Part shown: positions 44,630-58,518 of the stretch, piece after piece
Layout of the letters: each line of letters starts with the position of its first letter
How positions within the stretch are numbered: position 1 is the first letter of the stretch
Source: Linanthus parryae
Lineage: Eukaryota; Streptophyta; Magnoliopsida; Ericales; Polemoniaceae
Assembly: GCA_023055425.1 (NCBI GenBank)
Contig: JALGPY010000007.1
Coordinates: 87,631,136-87,695,135 of the forward strand
Length of the DNA: 64,000 nucleotides
Direction: 5' to 3'
Position numbers and translations under genes: made by a program
Notes under the pieces: generated by a model
Told to the model about the DNA's origin: nothing
Databases searched by the model: none
The model's input: the letters and a program-made list of their open reading frames with translations, nothing else

Positions 44630-46847
44630 ACGTTAGCCCCGAACGTGGGCCCCGATGATGATGAGGATGAGTAGGGGAGAGATCCTTTATTCTAGGATTG
44701 TTGAGTCCTCGTCGTATCGTTGAGGACAACAATGCATCCTAGTGTGGGGGAGGTTTACACCTTTTACTAGCCAAGTGTCGAGTCATTGCATCGCTTGTCA
44801 CATGTAGATTAGTTTTTTGTTATGTCCTTATTTTCACCTTTATTATTTATAATTTTGTTGCACTTTTATTTTTATTGAGTCACCCTAACCTTGTCGAGTC
44901 ATTAAATCGAGTAGACCGTGCATATAGTTTAGAAAAAAAAAATCATAAAAATTAAAAATCCTAAAAATTAAATTTTTTGAGAAAAGGGCAATCAAAAGAG
45001 TGACAACGTGAGTCCCCCTTAGTAAGTATAGAGAGACTCTCTTTATGCGAATGCGTGCCTATTTTACACACGAACTTAATTTAAATCTAAAGTGTGTGCC
45101 TAGTTTTCTTACAAGATTTGAGCTAGGTGGGAGCTAAACAAGCCGAATGTTCATGTGTTCGTCTTAGGTAGTCGCCAACTCGCCTCGTAGTGGCACACAG
45201 AACAGCTGTGCGAGGTCATGTATTAGAGCACTCACTGCTTATAGAACTTACCCTGTTGGACCACTAGAAAACTCGGCTTTGAACCTTGGATTCTTTGATA
45301 ACCTCTTAACTTAGGGTGACGATTCTTGGCCTTCATCATTGATCATTTAGAATCACCGCTTTAGTGCGTCACGAGGGAGTTGTAGTTGAGTGGGTTCGAT
45401 GAGGGAGTACTTCATGATATATTCTTGTGAGTCTTACATATCGCTTATGTTTCATTTGTGATTTACGTGGGGATGCGAGGGTGAGTGAGAGTAGGCTTGC
45501 GCACTTCGGTGTGGCGGTGTCCCATGTCGTTACAACATGGACACAATGTGGAGAGCCATGAGTGCGTAACATCCAATACGCGCAAAATTGGGTTGGGTGA
45601 ATTTCATTGGTGGATCATGCTAGGTACCGGATTTCATTCATCGTGGTGTTGTAGGTTCGATTGGATTAGGCACGAGACATACATCTGATTGACTACTTGA
45701 GAGGGAGCGTGATTACATTCGAGTGTGGGGGTGTCGAACGTTGACTACGGACATCGAGGTTGAGCTTGCGAAGACTCCATCCCCACACATGTGCTTTGAT
45801 TTGTTTGCGGGTTAGTTTTGTGACACCATGGATTTCATCGAGTTAGGGGGAGATGAAGTTACTAGTGATATGTATTCAACAAATTGATTATTTCCTCCCC
45901 CTTTCATCTTATTTTTTGGCTTGACTCTTGGAAGACCACTCGGGATTTGTATTGCGGAATTTTCGGGAAAATTGAGAGAGATGAAAAAAAAAGAAAGAAA
46001 AAAAAAATAAAAAAAAGGTAAAAGAGAAAAAAAAAGGAGAGTTGGAATAATGGAATAAATAGGAGCTCATTTGAAGACCGAGTGGAGAAGCAACTAGTTC
46101 ATCAACGGGAAGTTTCATCTTGTGCACGAATCACGAAGGTGGCCGTGGAGATCGTAATTGTACCGGGGTTTGAGGGGATCGAGGGCCGGAGATTGTGAGT
46201 TTCGGGTTCGGTTTCTATCATCGTTGCGAGGGTGTGTGAGATGTGGTATTATTGTGAGAATGTGACACTTTAGGACTTATACATGATTTTTATCCTTTTT
46301 TTCCTAAGCCTAATCATTCTAACCCGTTAGTGGAATAGGAGCTCGAACCTTGAACGTGGCTTAGCTTAGCGTAGCCTCTTATTTTGTTGGCACACGCGAA
46401 GAGGTAGTGCATTCTTGTACGTAGTAAGGCTAGGCTTTCTATAATAGCTAGGGGAGATTCTCATTGTCGAATTTGATTTCAAATCATGCCTTGTATCTAG
46501 ATTTCTCTTCGCTTCATGATAACTGGTTTAAGCTAATGGAGTTTTCCCGATCTCGCAAAAAGAAAAAAAAATGTGTTATTTCAATACTTGCATTGTGAAT
46601 ATTGCATTTGCATATAAGTGCATTATGTATAATCGAGTCGTGTTGTCTAGTAAAAGGATGGTTTGTGGATTGGTTTCGAACTCGGACCCGTATGAAATGA
46701 TTGGTATAAGTATGCAAATGGCGTAGGGAAGTATGCAACGATGAATAGTTTTTGTATGCAAAGTTGGAGTGATTGAGGGAAGTGAGAGGATTTTGGCTTG
46801 AGAGTTTGTTATGGCTTGGGAATTTGCTCGGGACGAGCAAAAGGTAG
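44630..46847 (+). other. Athila spacer before LTR (copy 2), non-coding
   Basis: It corresponds to 6,634-8,913, lacking about 66 bp near 44,998. The A-rich tract near 45,985-46,035 differs in length from copy 1. No gene. Confidence 0.6.
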
Positions 46848-48332
46848 TGTGGGGGTAGTTTATAACTCCGTTTTCGGAGTTATTTTATTCCTTATTTTGC
46901 TACGTTTTGCGTGCTCAACATGGATAATTTGCCGTCTTTTGAGTGAGTGATGCTAAAATTGGAGAATATGAGTTCTTGAGTTATTATTGTTAAATCCGGG
47001 CGTTTCTAGTGTAATTTCGAGCTTTTATTATGATATGATCGCGGGTTGTGTTTTCTTGTTGTGATTCGCGGGAAAATAGGGCTTGGATGTTTATGCGGGG
47101 AATAGAAACGAGCTTCGGAAAGGAGGAACTCAAAGAAGAAGCCAAAAGAAGGTGACTGAAGGTATTTTCGTGCGAAGAGATTTATCTTCGTGCGAAGACA
47201 AAAAGACTTAGAAATATTTTGATGCTGCCAAAAGTCTTCCCAGAAAGAGGAACTGCCCCAAAGTGAGAAGGTCTTCGCACGAAGAGGGCAAACTCTTCGT
47301 ACGAAGACCCTTCGTGCGAAGAAAAAGTTGTTAGTACGAAGACATCGCTGGAATGGACGGATTTCGCCGGGGTTTTTCTACAATTTCTCCAAACTTTGTT
47401 ATAGCATTATGGAAACGTATTTAAGCTAATTAGGTCGTGATTATGAGTAGTTGGAGCATATTTTGGACGTGTTTTGAGAGCTAGGGATCACCAGTGAAGC
47501 TTGAGAACCGTGTGGATACTTCTTTTGATTCCTAAACTCTTTCTTATCTCTAGTTCTTGTTTATGACCATCAAACTTGGTATTATGATCATGTTTTTTAG
47601 TAGCTAAACACTTTATTGCTGGGAATTACTTGTTGGAGAACTAGAGTTTGCTTGAATGAATGTTTTGATGCTTTGATTCGTTCGTTGGATTAAAATTATG
47701 CGTTCTCCTCTTATTATGATTATCTTGTGTTTGATTATTCCATGTTCTTGCGAGTAGCTAACGTAGGAGCAAACTAAATTAGAACTTGTGTCGTAAATCC
47801 ATGAGATTTAGTCGGTAAATCAAGATAATCACCTAGTCGTATCATTATCTCATAAATGGGTATTGTTAATTAGGATCAAAGAGTAGATTAAAATACGATA
47901 ATGCATTCTTGTAATTGAATTAGACTTGGTAACTCGGTCTAAGTTGAAAGTAAGTGTAGGCAAATTGCTTGGTAAATCGGTAATTTGTAGAATGCTCGTT
48001 TGATAAGAGTAGCGTATTTGCGTTCCAAATATCAAAATAACATTCAAAGAATCCTTAGTAACCCACAAGAAGAATTCCCAGCACTTGTCTCTTTTATAAG
48101 AATACTCCTAAAATTGTGTCTTCGTCAATTGTGAAGAAATTCATAGTTAATTGAGATACTTTTCATTTCATTTTATTAAATTTAGGAAAACAAACAACTT
48201 CGCGACTTGGCCACATATGATTAGATATAATAACTGATTTAACAAAGTACCTTGGATTCGACAACCGGGATTTCTGGATTATTACTACACACGACGGCCA
48301 TACACTTGTGGTTAGAGCGTGTCGCGTTCATA
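46848..48332 (+). repeat. Athila LTR (copy 2)
   Basis: Paralogue of 8,914-10,398 by duplication, not the 5' partner of that LTR. It has the same palindromes and the same uncertainty about exact ends. Confidence 0.6.
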
Positions 48333-49722
48333 CAATACCCTAAAGTATAAGTAAAAAGAAATGCAATACATGGAAAATAATGAGCAACTAATCAAGAAAT
48401 ACAACACATTGATCATTAAGCAATTAGTTTCACATGTATTTGCACACACGTTGATCACACAGGCTTTCGAAAACAATGCCCAACTCGTGATTACCTAACC
48501 CATACTCCAATGTAAGGCTCAAACCCATATTCTTTAGCTAATCGAGTAGGCCAAAGTTCTTAGCTAGGAGGGGGTGGGTGGGAATACTTGCTTACTAAGC
48601 CTATTTTCATAATTTTTAAACACATAACAACCCTATCCAATACTACCCAAATTCCCAACGGCTTGTCAAACCCTATGTCTATTTTAAATTTCTCCTACAT
48701 GTTATAGATTCGCTTTTTGATAGCCTTGTTGATACCAACTGTACACCAGGTTAAACCCGGATACAAGGAGGTTTTAAAACAGAGAATCCAAACAAAGTCC
48801 ATAAAATATTAATTTAATAATTCAAACTATTTCGCAACAAATATGGGCATTGTTCCAATCTAGAAATTCTCTAAGTCTAACTGAAGTTCTAAAGTAAATA
48901 AATGTGATCTACTAAAATTCTCCTGTATGTGAGTCGCACTCCTGGTACTCCAAGCTTCAACCGAAACCTGTGGTGCAGAAAATAAAAAGAAACACCACAG
49001 TCTCCAAAATCAGCGGAAATACTGAGGAAATAAACACCCAGACATGTAAACAGATTATGAGGCATGTTTATAAAATGACACAGTAGTTTGAAAGAGATGA
49101 AGTATAAGTATGAAATAAGAATTCACCAAATCTTTTCCTTTTATCACTTCACTTGCGGGAAACATTCCCAAATCCTTTCAATGTCCAAACGGGACTTTCA
49201 GATTTAAACATTAAATCCAATCTTGGAAATCCATATTTTATCTTGTTGACATGGGGAAGTACCAACCATCACACACTACCAAGACCATAAGTTTCGACAC
49301 CCCCCTAAGACTTCTTTCGGCCAGAGAGGTAAGTACATGGAGCAAAGCTCGGGGACTTGCAACCGAGTAAACCAAATAAACGAGTCGAGAGACCGTATTC
49401 AACAACTAACAAACCATAATAAAGATCCCTCGTACAACTATTTCACTTTACATCATTACGTCTTATTAATTCTTCATGTGATAGTTGTGACATCGTCACT
49501 TTCGTAAAACCAACAAGATGCTCAAATAAACATTTAAAACAGATATTTTATTTTGAGACAATAAATCACAAAACACAATTTAGACACGAAATAAGGTACG
49601 GGCACTAGGCCTGACATGTTTACTATTTACCTAAGATCTAACGATAATATTTCCATTAATAAAACATGATTTATACGGACTATCATTTATTATCGTACAA
49701 CATCACTATAGTAATATAAATT
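48333..49722. other. Unassigned sequence and LTR-like fragment (copy 2)
   Basis: It corresponds to 10,399-12,004. The LTR-like part starts at about 48,741 but has lost the 44 bp that carried the TGTAACACCC terminus. A further 160 bp or so is missing near 49,621. No gene. Confidence 0.4.
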
Positions 49723-49731
49723 TAACTTATA

Positions 49732-50165
49732 GAAATTTTGACAGAAAACCCCCTCGTAGTTTCATCTCGCTGACACTTAGCTACATGCAGTATTGGTTTT
49801 ACCATTTATCGTCTCCGCAGTTTGTAAAATTGCGACACTTAGGTCCAAATGGACTAACACCGTTAACTTCCGTTACATAAATATGAGAAGCAAAAAAAGA
49901 AAAGAGTATATTTAAAAAAATTAAAATAGTGAAAAACAAAAAAGAAAAAAGAAAAACAAATGAGAAAAGACCACACTATCCCCTTTGATGTATTAAAATA
50001 CTAAAATGTCACTCACTTATCTAACGTAAGTTAAAGGTGTTAGTCTATTTGGACCCAAATGTCGCAAATTTGCAAACTGCAGAGATGATAGGTGGTAAAA
50101 CCAATACTGCATGTAGTTAAGTGTCAGCGAAGCGAAACTGGGAGGGGGTTTTCTGTCAAAAGCTC
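49732..50165. mobile_element. Mutator-like MITE (copy 2)
   Basis: Same element as 12,014-12,448, with the same target duplications (taacttata at 49723-49731, taacttaca at 50166-50174). This shows it was in place before the large duplication. Confidence 0.8.
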
Positions 50166-50470
50166 TAACTTACAAGATTAACTAAACTATTGCTTTTATT
50201 ATTTAGGGTAGAGAAGCATATTATTTTCCCCAAAAACAACTATAGTTCTTTAGTAGTTTCTCCCAATCCAAACAAGCCTTAAGTAGAGAATATAAATTAT
50301 AAACTAACTAACTTTATTTAAAAGAAATAAAAAATTTATTTGAATGAAGTAACATATTCTAACTTGTTATTAGTCTATAAAAATAAATAAGAAAAATATT
50401 TTTATCACCCTTATTCTACATTTTTAGTTTTAGGTAAAGATGAGTAAAAAAACTTACTTTAAACATGTAT

Positions 50471-50577
50471 AAAAAAACAAACAGCCTCTTGTGAGTTTCA
50501 AACCCGGATCCTAGATCTCATACCCACCGAGCTCTTACGTATTAACAGCTGACCACTGGGCCTCGCCCACACTTGGT
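50471..50577 (-). mobile_element. tRNA-derived SINE (copy 2)
   Basis: Counterpart of 12,681-12,785 with the same A-box-like and B-box-like motifs. An AT-rich segment of about 90 bp to its left (50,375-50,460) has no match in copy 1. Confidence 0.55.
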
Positions 50578-50611
50578 CTCCTTCTTTCCAACTAATAATA
50601 TTAACTATCTT

Positions 50612-50753
<142 letters not shown>

Positions 50754-50816
50754 TAAACTAAAAGAATAAAACAAAAGAAATAAAAGGAAGAAGAAACAGC
50801 CTGGTTTTCTTACCCG

Positions 50817-51352
50817 ATGGAGAAGAAGGAGGACGGGGATGATGGTGGCGAGGCCGGCGGTGGCGGACGGCGGCTGGGCGACGGCATCTGGGGTGGCGGA
50901 GCTGGGCTCAGCCGGGCTCTGCTAGGTCAAGTTCAGTCGGGTTCCGGCGACCTGAACGGATAAAAGTGGGAGAGAGAGAGAGAGAGATCTAGGTGGAGAT
51001 TGAGAGAGCTGATGTTGGTTTGAGAATTGCTCTCGATTCCAGTGGTTTTTATAGGGGGAGAGGTGAGAAATTCAACCGGGAAGAGGAGACCTACTTCGAT
51101 TTTTCCGATTCCGAATCGGACCACGTTTTGGGCGAAATTGGTTTTCTTGGTGAGCAAGATTGGGTCATTACTGAAGTAGGAGTGTATTGGGACGGGTTTT
51201 GGTGAATTTTGTGGTGATTTGAGGCGGTGGTAATGTTTGGGCGGCGATGGAGTCAGAGGAACTCTCCTGCCGCAGGATAGGAAGAAGATGATGATGACTT
51301 TGGGGAAAAGACACTTTAACCCCCTTGATTTAGGCATAGAACACATACCACC
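50817..51352. other. GC-rich island of unknown origin (copy 2)
   Basis: Counterpart of 12,923-13,440. The minus-strand frame (51,346-50,933) and the donor-like GTAAG motif are kept. The (GA)n tract is shorter. Confidence 0.35.
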
Positions 51353-51532
51353 CCAGGTTTAAATATAGACACTATATAAGTTAGAAAAAATACATAATAA
51401 CCCTTAAGTAGTTTATAACATTAAAATTAACTTTTAAATAATAACAACTAGTACCCAAACTTATACTAATATCATATTAACACCCAATATTATTAGAAAA
51501 TGCCCGTTTCTAAATAACGGAGTATTTCAATG

Positions 51533-53021
51533 AAGGCTTAGAGTTGGAGAATAATACACATCTCAATTCTCTCCTCCCTACACTATTGTCTCTCTTTATT
51601 TTCTTGTCTCTCTCAATTCTCCTTTCACAACACGTTATCAACAGGATAACTCTAAGGATGAGACATGAGAAAATCAGACCAATCTAGAGGTATGCTTGTT
51701 TCGACTTATACACGAAAGGGGTGAAATAAAGAGGAAGAAAGTTTAGTGTCTTTTACTATCCACACAAGTCTCCATATATTAGATCTAAAAATTGAAAAGA
51801 ATTCTTTTTTATTCTCTCTGCATAAGAACTACTTGTACAACGTGCAAATACAAAAAGTTTTTTATGCCTTTATTTACGGTAACACAAAGTTGTAATTCTT
51901 TTAGTTGGATTAAAGTCGAGATTCTACCCAAATTCGGTACGATCTATATGATGCATATGGTGTGCATATTATGTTTCTAGTTCTCTTGTTCACAGTCGAT
52001 GGTGGAAAAGTTTCACTCAAAGTTAGTCTTGTCTTTTTGTACTACATGGGATGAGTCTTTGACTAAGGTTATACTTTTTCAGTACTTATTTCTTTTGGGT
52101 TTCAACTGCAGTAAAGTATAGAAGTGTTATGTGGTTTTACTCTCTATTAGTTACTATTTACTATATGTTAGGCTCATTTATTCTCTACCGATCAATTTTG
52201 TGCAAAGATGATTTCCATAACTTCTTTCGACCAGTTTAATTATTTTTTCGAACTATTCATTAACCAAATAAAGTCTCCTCCCGAGGTTTTTAATTGAGAC
52301 TATATATTGTTTGAAAATATTATTGCGTTTACAAAAGTCAATGTTTCATACCTGAAGTTATGAGTTACATGCATTTTTGGTCTTAATCTGAAGTTACGAC
52401 ATGTTTTGTGGCCTGATGTTATAAAACTATATTATTATATGTATCTCCAGAAGACATTTTTGGTTTTCATAACCCCTGACCATTCAATGGCTTTGAGCTA
52501 TTCACATAATTACTAACATCATATCCTCACACATGAAATTGTGAAATACATGGTTGATTGATCGTAGTTTAAGATTGCGATAACTATTTTTAGTTATGAT
52601 CAGAAGTCATAGTATGTTACTATCATATCTCAAGTAGAGATGATTTTTTTTTTTTTTTTTATCAACTACACCTCCTGAAGAGTTTGTAGTAGTCAATGAT
52701 CTTGTACTAGTTTGAGCTGTAAATGCTTAGAAAGAGTTATGTTTTCCCACTTGAAGTTGTGAACTACATGATGATGTGATTGTAACCCGAAGTAACATCA
52801 TCAAATAAGTTCATAAAGAATATTCCGCTATTACATGGCTAGTAACATGAAGTTACATATTATTTTTACATCTCCAGAAGAGATAATTAAATATCATTAT
52901 TACATCCGGAAGAGATGTCTAAAACACCTCAAACGCTTGTTATTACTAATCCTACTGAAGAGGTTGCGTTTCTCGTTCTTTAATTTAGTTTACTTTTGTG
53001 CACTTAATTTTTTTTTAATCC

Positions 53022-53065
<44 letters not shown>

Positions 53066-53411
53066 ATTATGATAAAAAAACCTCCTGAAGAGGTTTCGTA
53101 ATCGCAATGAATGTGAAATTCGGCCATGTCATATGTACGGGAAGTTACATGTTACATGATATCATAACTTGCAGTTATGAATATTAGATTCTGCTGTTCT
53201 AAAATCTTTTAATAAGAAATTTCCTGAAGAGATATCTAAAAATATTGAATAATGATCTACCCTCCTGAAGAGCTCGTCTTATTTTCTTTTAAAATTTACA
53301 CTTTATGTATTTCTTTTTAATCAAAGTAGAACATCCAGAAGATGTTCTTAGTCCATGAGCTTTGATTGAACCTAAGCTATAAATATGCTTATGAGTCGTA
53401 TTTTCATACCC
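51533..53411 (+). repeat. Element L left part (copy 2) with hairpin array
   Basis: LTR piece at 51,533-51,629, then the hairpin array to 53,411, where a 1.27 kb deletion fuses it to the element G LTR. Some stems are more perfect here than in copy 1, for example AGAACATC-CAGAA-GATGTTCT at about 53,328-53,348 and ATCTC-CAGAA-GAGAT at about 52,870-52,884. Poly-T tracts differ in length from copy 1. Confidence 0.7.
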
Positions 53412-54023
53412 TCTCAGTCAGTTACCAGAGGTCGCGCGCAAGCTTGGTTGTCACATGCGCGCGACGGAGCTTACCCTAGCCTCCAAACCACCAAGTCCCT
53501 ACAAGTCCCGTGTTATGGTGCGCGGGGACCCTGTCTCGTAGCCCCCACGTGGATCAGCACGGGTGGTGATCCGGTGTTTATGGAGCACAGCTAGGTGTGC
53601 TGGATGGCTGCCACGTGGCGATGATCTGTCTATCTGGAAAGCAGTATCTACAATAGCCCCCTTTTGCGCGATTGTCACACGCCCTTCTGTTGTGCAGTCG
53701 CGCAAAATCAACCGTGCGTGAAGCTCACGCGGGCCTTTTTGTTTTGAATTCGAATACCCATAGCCCCCATTCACAGCCATGATTGCCTTGGTTTTGGGAA
53801 ACGCCGTCTAGCCTTTGATGAAGCGTGGCTTCTGTTGACTTAATCAATTGCTATCCAAACTCGCCTATTTTTGAGGCAGGGATAGATCAAATGTCAAACC
53901 TTCTAAGCAATCGAAGCGTTGCTTGGCTCATCAAACGTCAATAGGCGTGACATTTCAAGGGTTTATTTAAACTTCATTATTCCTTCGATTGCAACTTTTC
54001 CATTGTTGCACTTTTGAGTTCGT

Positions 54024-57000
54024 ATGCATTGGAGAGAGCTCCCACAACAGGAAGAAGAGTCCTTTGACGAATTTTGTGATCAAATCCTCGACAATTTTTC
54101 CAGAGTAATCCAATTACTCAGGCGTGGACAAGGTAGTTTGAACTTCCACCTTTTGGATTTTGCAATTAAAACAGTCTATTTCTTATACTTCCTTCTCCCC
54201 CTTTTTTTTTTCTGCGTGCTCCTATGACTCATGAGATCTTGTCCCTTTATTCTTTGCAGTGATGGCTCCCAAAAACACCACTGAATCCTCAGAATTACCC
54301 AACGAATTATGGAGAAAATCCCCCTACTTTGGGGGTGATGACTTCTACTTGGCCTCTATACGAGGGTACACCCCTAAAGCCTCTTCTTGAGGCACGGACT
54401 TGGGATTAGAACCTGAACTAGATAGAGAGGAGTGGGATCTTGCAGAGATTCATGATGTTCATAGATGTGGTATTGAGGCTGGCCTTTAGCCCTACAACGA
54501 TGTTCTCGTCCAAGCTTTCTTGGAGAAGCTGGACTGGATGGACGAGTGGACTGATTACGTTCTTGACAATCATGAGGCTGTGTTGATGGAAGCTGGAATT
54601 TATCATGCTATTCGCGCGACCAGGGTTTTCGATTTGAAAGCTGACCAGAACATGTTAAAGGTCCTATTCTCTCGATACTTCCCAAAGACTCACACATTCC
54701 ACTTCGCATCCCGTGAGGCCACACGTAGTCTAGAAGATGTGGAGAATCTCCTGATGCTTTCGAGCATGGGAGCATTCGATCCTTTGGAAGCACTTAGTTC
54801 TGATGAAGAAGTTGCTCTACACGGCCAGATGCTGGAATGCGTCGCGACCTTAAGGAAGGCTGCTTCAAAATGGGCTCCTGAGGCGATGAAACTTGCTGAT
54901 ACTTTTATGGCAGTTTCTGCCGCGCGACGAACATAAAGTCTAAGTGGATCATGTTATTTTTCAAGGACTTCCCCAAACCTCATATTATCCAGAAAATTCA
55001 GGAGGAGACTCCAGATGAGGTTACTTCCACTGCGGGAGAAGGATGTGAGTACTCCATGTGTTGTTTTCTCTGTGTCTAGTTGTCACGCTTCCTTATAGAT
55101 GGAAGTCCGCGAGATGGAGTTTTTGTCCATGTACTCACGCTTGCGGTGAAGCTTTCCCTTGGTAAGAGATTTGCCCTTGGACATCTTGTCTTGGGTTCTC
55201 TATTTTATTGTCTTGATCTAGCAGTGGCAAATGTTGAGCAATCACAGGGCGGAGCTGATATCATGTGTTTTGCCAACATCGGCTTTTTGACCATGTGGGG
55301 TTTTGAGCGATGGCCTTCATATGCCCCTATACCCACTACTGTCGAATTATGGAATGCCCCAATATGCGAGGAATCTTTCTTGTGTCCCCGCTTCTAGCGG
55401 TTGTTTAACACCAAAAATGCTCGCCGCAATTTTTCTTTGGTCTGTGACGATGATGATTCTTTCGTAGCCCGTCCTTATGTCAAGGAGTTGGACAATATCA
55501 CGTTTCAGGGGGATATGTATCCCGACATTGATACTCCTCTCCGCACATGGCACATTATCAGTGGACCCCGTCACTATGGTTAGTACGTGAACTGGTGAAG
55601 ACGGGCTTATTTGCCTGCTTTGTCAGAGTACGCCCCTGGAACTGAGTTCTGCATGTACGCGCCCATAAATTTCCACTTCGACCCTCTTCACGTGGCGCCT
55701 CAGCTGGGTTTTGATACCATCGCGCCACCCATGTGGTACGAACTCCCTGCCAAGGACTTCTATGATGGGATAATTTTTGACAAGAGCCGTGAGTTGCTTC
55801 TCGCAGAACTTCCCCTTGTGCAGCCTTCAAGAAGGAGAATGGGAAAGGTAACAGCTGTTGGGTGGCCTTATGGAAAACTCAGGTTCGTCGTCTAACAAAC
55901 CCACAGGTTCAACTGCAAGTTTACAAGGCACTTGCTCCTCTGTTCAAGGATTACCCCTTCAAGTCTAATCTTTCCCGAGGTTGGGCCCCCTATGTGTACT
56001 ATTCGCTGTTAGCTGCAGACCATTTTTGTCCACAACTAATTTTGGATGAGAAAAAGACCGCAGTCACGCAGGACTCCCTTGACTCGCGGGCTTAGTACGC
56101 GAGAGACTTTCAAGAGGTATTGTATACTCCTTATACATTTTCTTCTACTCGAGTCACCTTATTCCCCATGTTTCTTGATACTTTGTTATTTTCTTCAACA
56201 GTGATGCCTAAGGCGCTTCGCCTCAGGGGATCGCATCGGGGGACTTGTGGACCATTTTCAGTCAAAGAAGAAATATGCTGACGACGCCATCCCCCCAGTG
56301 CTGCGCATGGAAGAAAGGATTAGGAGCGCGCTCTCGAATGGACTTGAAGCCTTCCTCGCACCATTTCTTAAAGATATGAAAAAGAGAGGTGTCGATGCCC
56401 TTGCGACTGACGATCTGCCAGCTCGGCCACTGAAGCGCGCGCGAAATGAGCCTGCTCCTAAGAAAGCCTCTCCAGCGGAGAAGAAACCTGCTTCTCTAAA
56501 GAAGAAATCACTCCCTGAACCAGTCTCAGACTTTGTCGCCTGGGAGAAAGAAGGTTTGTCTAGAAAAATATCGTTGCTTATTTAAAGTTTCCTGGAATGT
56601 TTTTCACCTTCTTCTGTCTTCCTCTTTTAGATGACAATGATAGCCCGCTCAAAGGAAAGACCATTATGACTGAGGAGGAAGCCGTTGAGGAGTCCCGGCG
56701 AATGGCACAGAAGCAGTCTCTGCAAGAGAAGTTATCGAAGGCAGAGCGCATTGAGCTTTCCAAGAGACGAAGCATCACCGAGATTGGTAATCATGAAGGC
56801 ACTGGAATGCGAAGGCCGCGCACACGCTCAGGTCATTCGCGCCTCTCTCGTTTTATCTCAAAAACTGTGGATGAACTTCACCAGGCGCAGCTAGCACTTC
56901 ATGAGCTCGTCGGCGACGAAGACGAAGAAGGTACTATTTTTTAAGTTTGGTTTATCAACTGTGACATTGTAACTGGTGCTTTATATCATGGCGTGCCCAT

Positions 57001-58518
57001 TTGTGACATTCGTATGTGGGTAAGGGATCAATGTGGGGAACCCTCTGGTAAGTCACTGCTCTGGCCACACGTAATACCCCTCCTTTTCGTACGCTAGATG
57101 CATAATCTTTCTTAATCCCAAGCAGGTCATGCTAGATTGAAGTGTTCCGATGATAACTTTCAACATGAAAATTGCGCGGGTACCCCATATAAGTGGGGAA
57201 GTGCCGATGATAACTTTAATAGAGGTTTTTCCATTCTGTTCCCGCTTATGCTTGTGTTGTAGTTTTATTCTTTTCCTTTCTGAGGGCGTGATAATGACAC
57301 ATTATTTTTGCAGAACCTGACCCTTGTCCTTTGGTGCACCGTCGTCCTCGCGGAGCTTAAGTAATTTCTGAGTCTGGTGATAATGTGTCTGGTGCAGGCT
57401 TTCCAGGGCAAGTCTTTATGGAAGAGACTCCAGTGGTTGAGGATCATCCAGACGCGGAGCTCACTATTGAGCAAGAGGGGGGAATCCCAGTACAGGAAGA
57501 TCTCATCACATCTCCTGCCAAAGCGATACCTATTTCCTCGGAAGAAGCTAACGTCGAGCAAGAGTCTGAAACGCTGTTCGAGAGGAACATCGAAGATATT
57601 GCACGTGATGCTATGTCTGCTGAGCCCGCCATTCCTGCAGAGCTTGACCCTCCTGTTACTCAGAGTGCTGAGTAGGTCGGGCATGCCAACCTAAGTTCTG
57701 TCCCTGTGCTAGGCATGGCGAGGAGCGAAGATCCCGCATGAGGTTTTGATATGGACTCTCTCTTTTCTGAGAATCCCTTTGAAGTGTGGGGCTCGCAAGC
57801 TGCAAACCCTGTCGTACCCGCGAGGAATTTTATAATTCCTGAGTCGTACTTTGCGCGCGAGGTGATGGCGGATCAGAAGTTGGTCGAGGAAATTCAAGAC
57901 GGCTTGCGGGTAGCAGTATCTGTTGCTCCTTTTCAACAGATCGTCGAAGGGACTGGTAAGCTCATTCTTTTTATCCTATTTCCCCGACTCTTAGGTTCGC
58001 GTTTCTCTCATTGTTTTGTCCTGCTTCTATGCACAGATATCGACCAAGCCTGTTTGGAATGGCTAATGAAGATGCGAGTGACCTTTCTTGCTTCGTTTGC
58101 TCGAGTACTGGAGCTGGCACCAGAAGACAGAGGGAATCTTTTCAGAGAGATGGCTGCTCTCTTGGAAAGATTGTTTAAAACAACCCTTAAAAGTACCACA
58201 GCTGCCAGTGCTCAAGATCTTCTCGCGCTCGTTCAGAGACTTCAAGAGACTGCGGCGGGTCGACTGGATTTGGACTTCCTCGTGCAAAGACTGACCAGAG
58301 CTCGCAATTCTTCCAGTCTTGGAACTGAGTATACTTCTTTCAGAGAGGAGACACTGGCCCTTAAGGCTCGCAGGGAGGCGTATGAGCAGATGGCCCGGGA
58401 GTATGAAGCTGCCTTGAAGCATTATGAAGAGGTGAAAGCTCGCATTGCAGAACTTGCAACAAAATCGCTCAAGCTATCCGCGAAAGACTCCCTTTTGAAA
58501 GACTTCTTTAAAGAATGA
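54024..58518 (+). pseudogene. Plant mobile domain (PMD) gene, antisense in element G (copy 2)
   Basis: Exons by analogy are 54024-54132, 54260-55578, 55627-56116, 56227-56553, 56631-56930, 57314-57955 and 58037-58518, again all with phase-1 GT-AG introns. The frameshift of copy 1 near 18,012 is absent here. This copy has its own stops at 54388-54390, 54487-54489, near 55,078, at 55395-55397 and at 57673-57675, where copy 1 has sense codons. Shared lesions are a frameshift near 54,935, TAA at about 57,358 and TGA at about 57,738. The gene was therefore already partly damaged before duplication and decayed separately after it. Confidence 0.7.
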
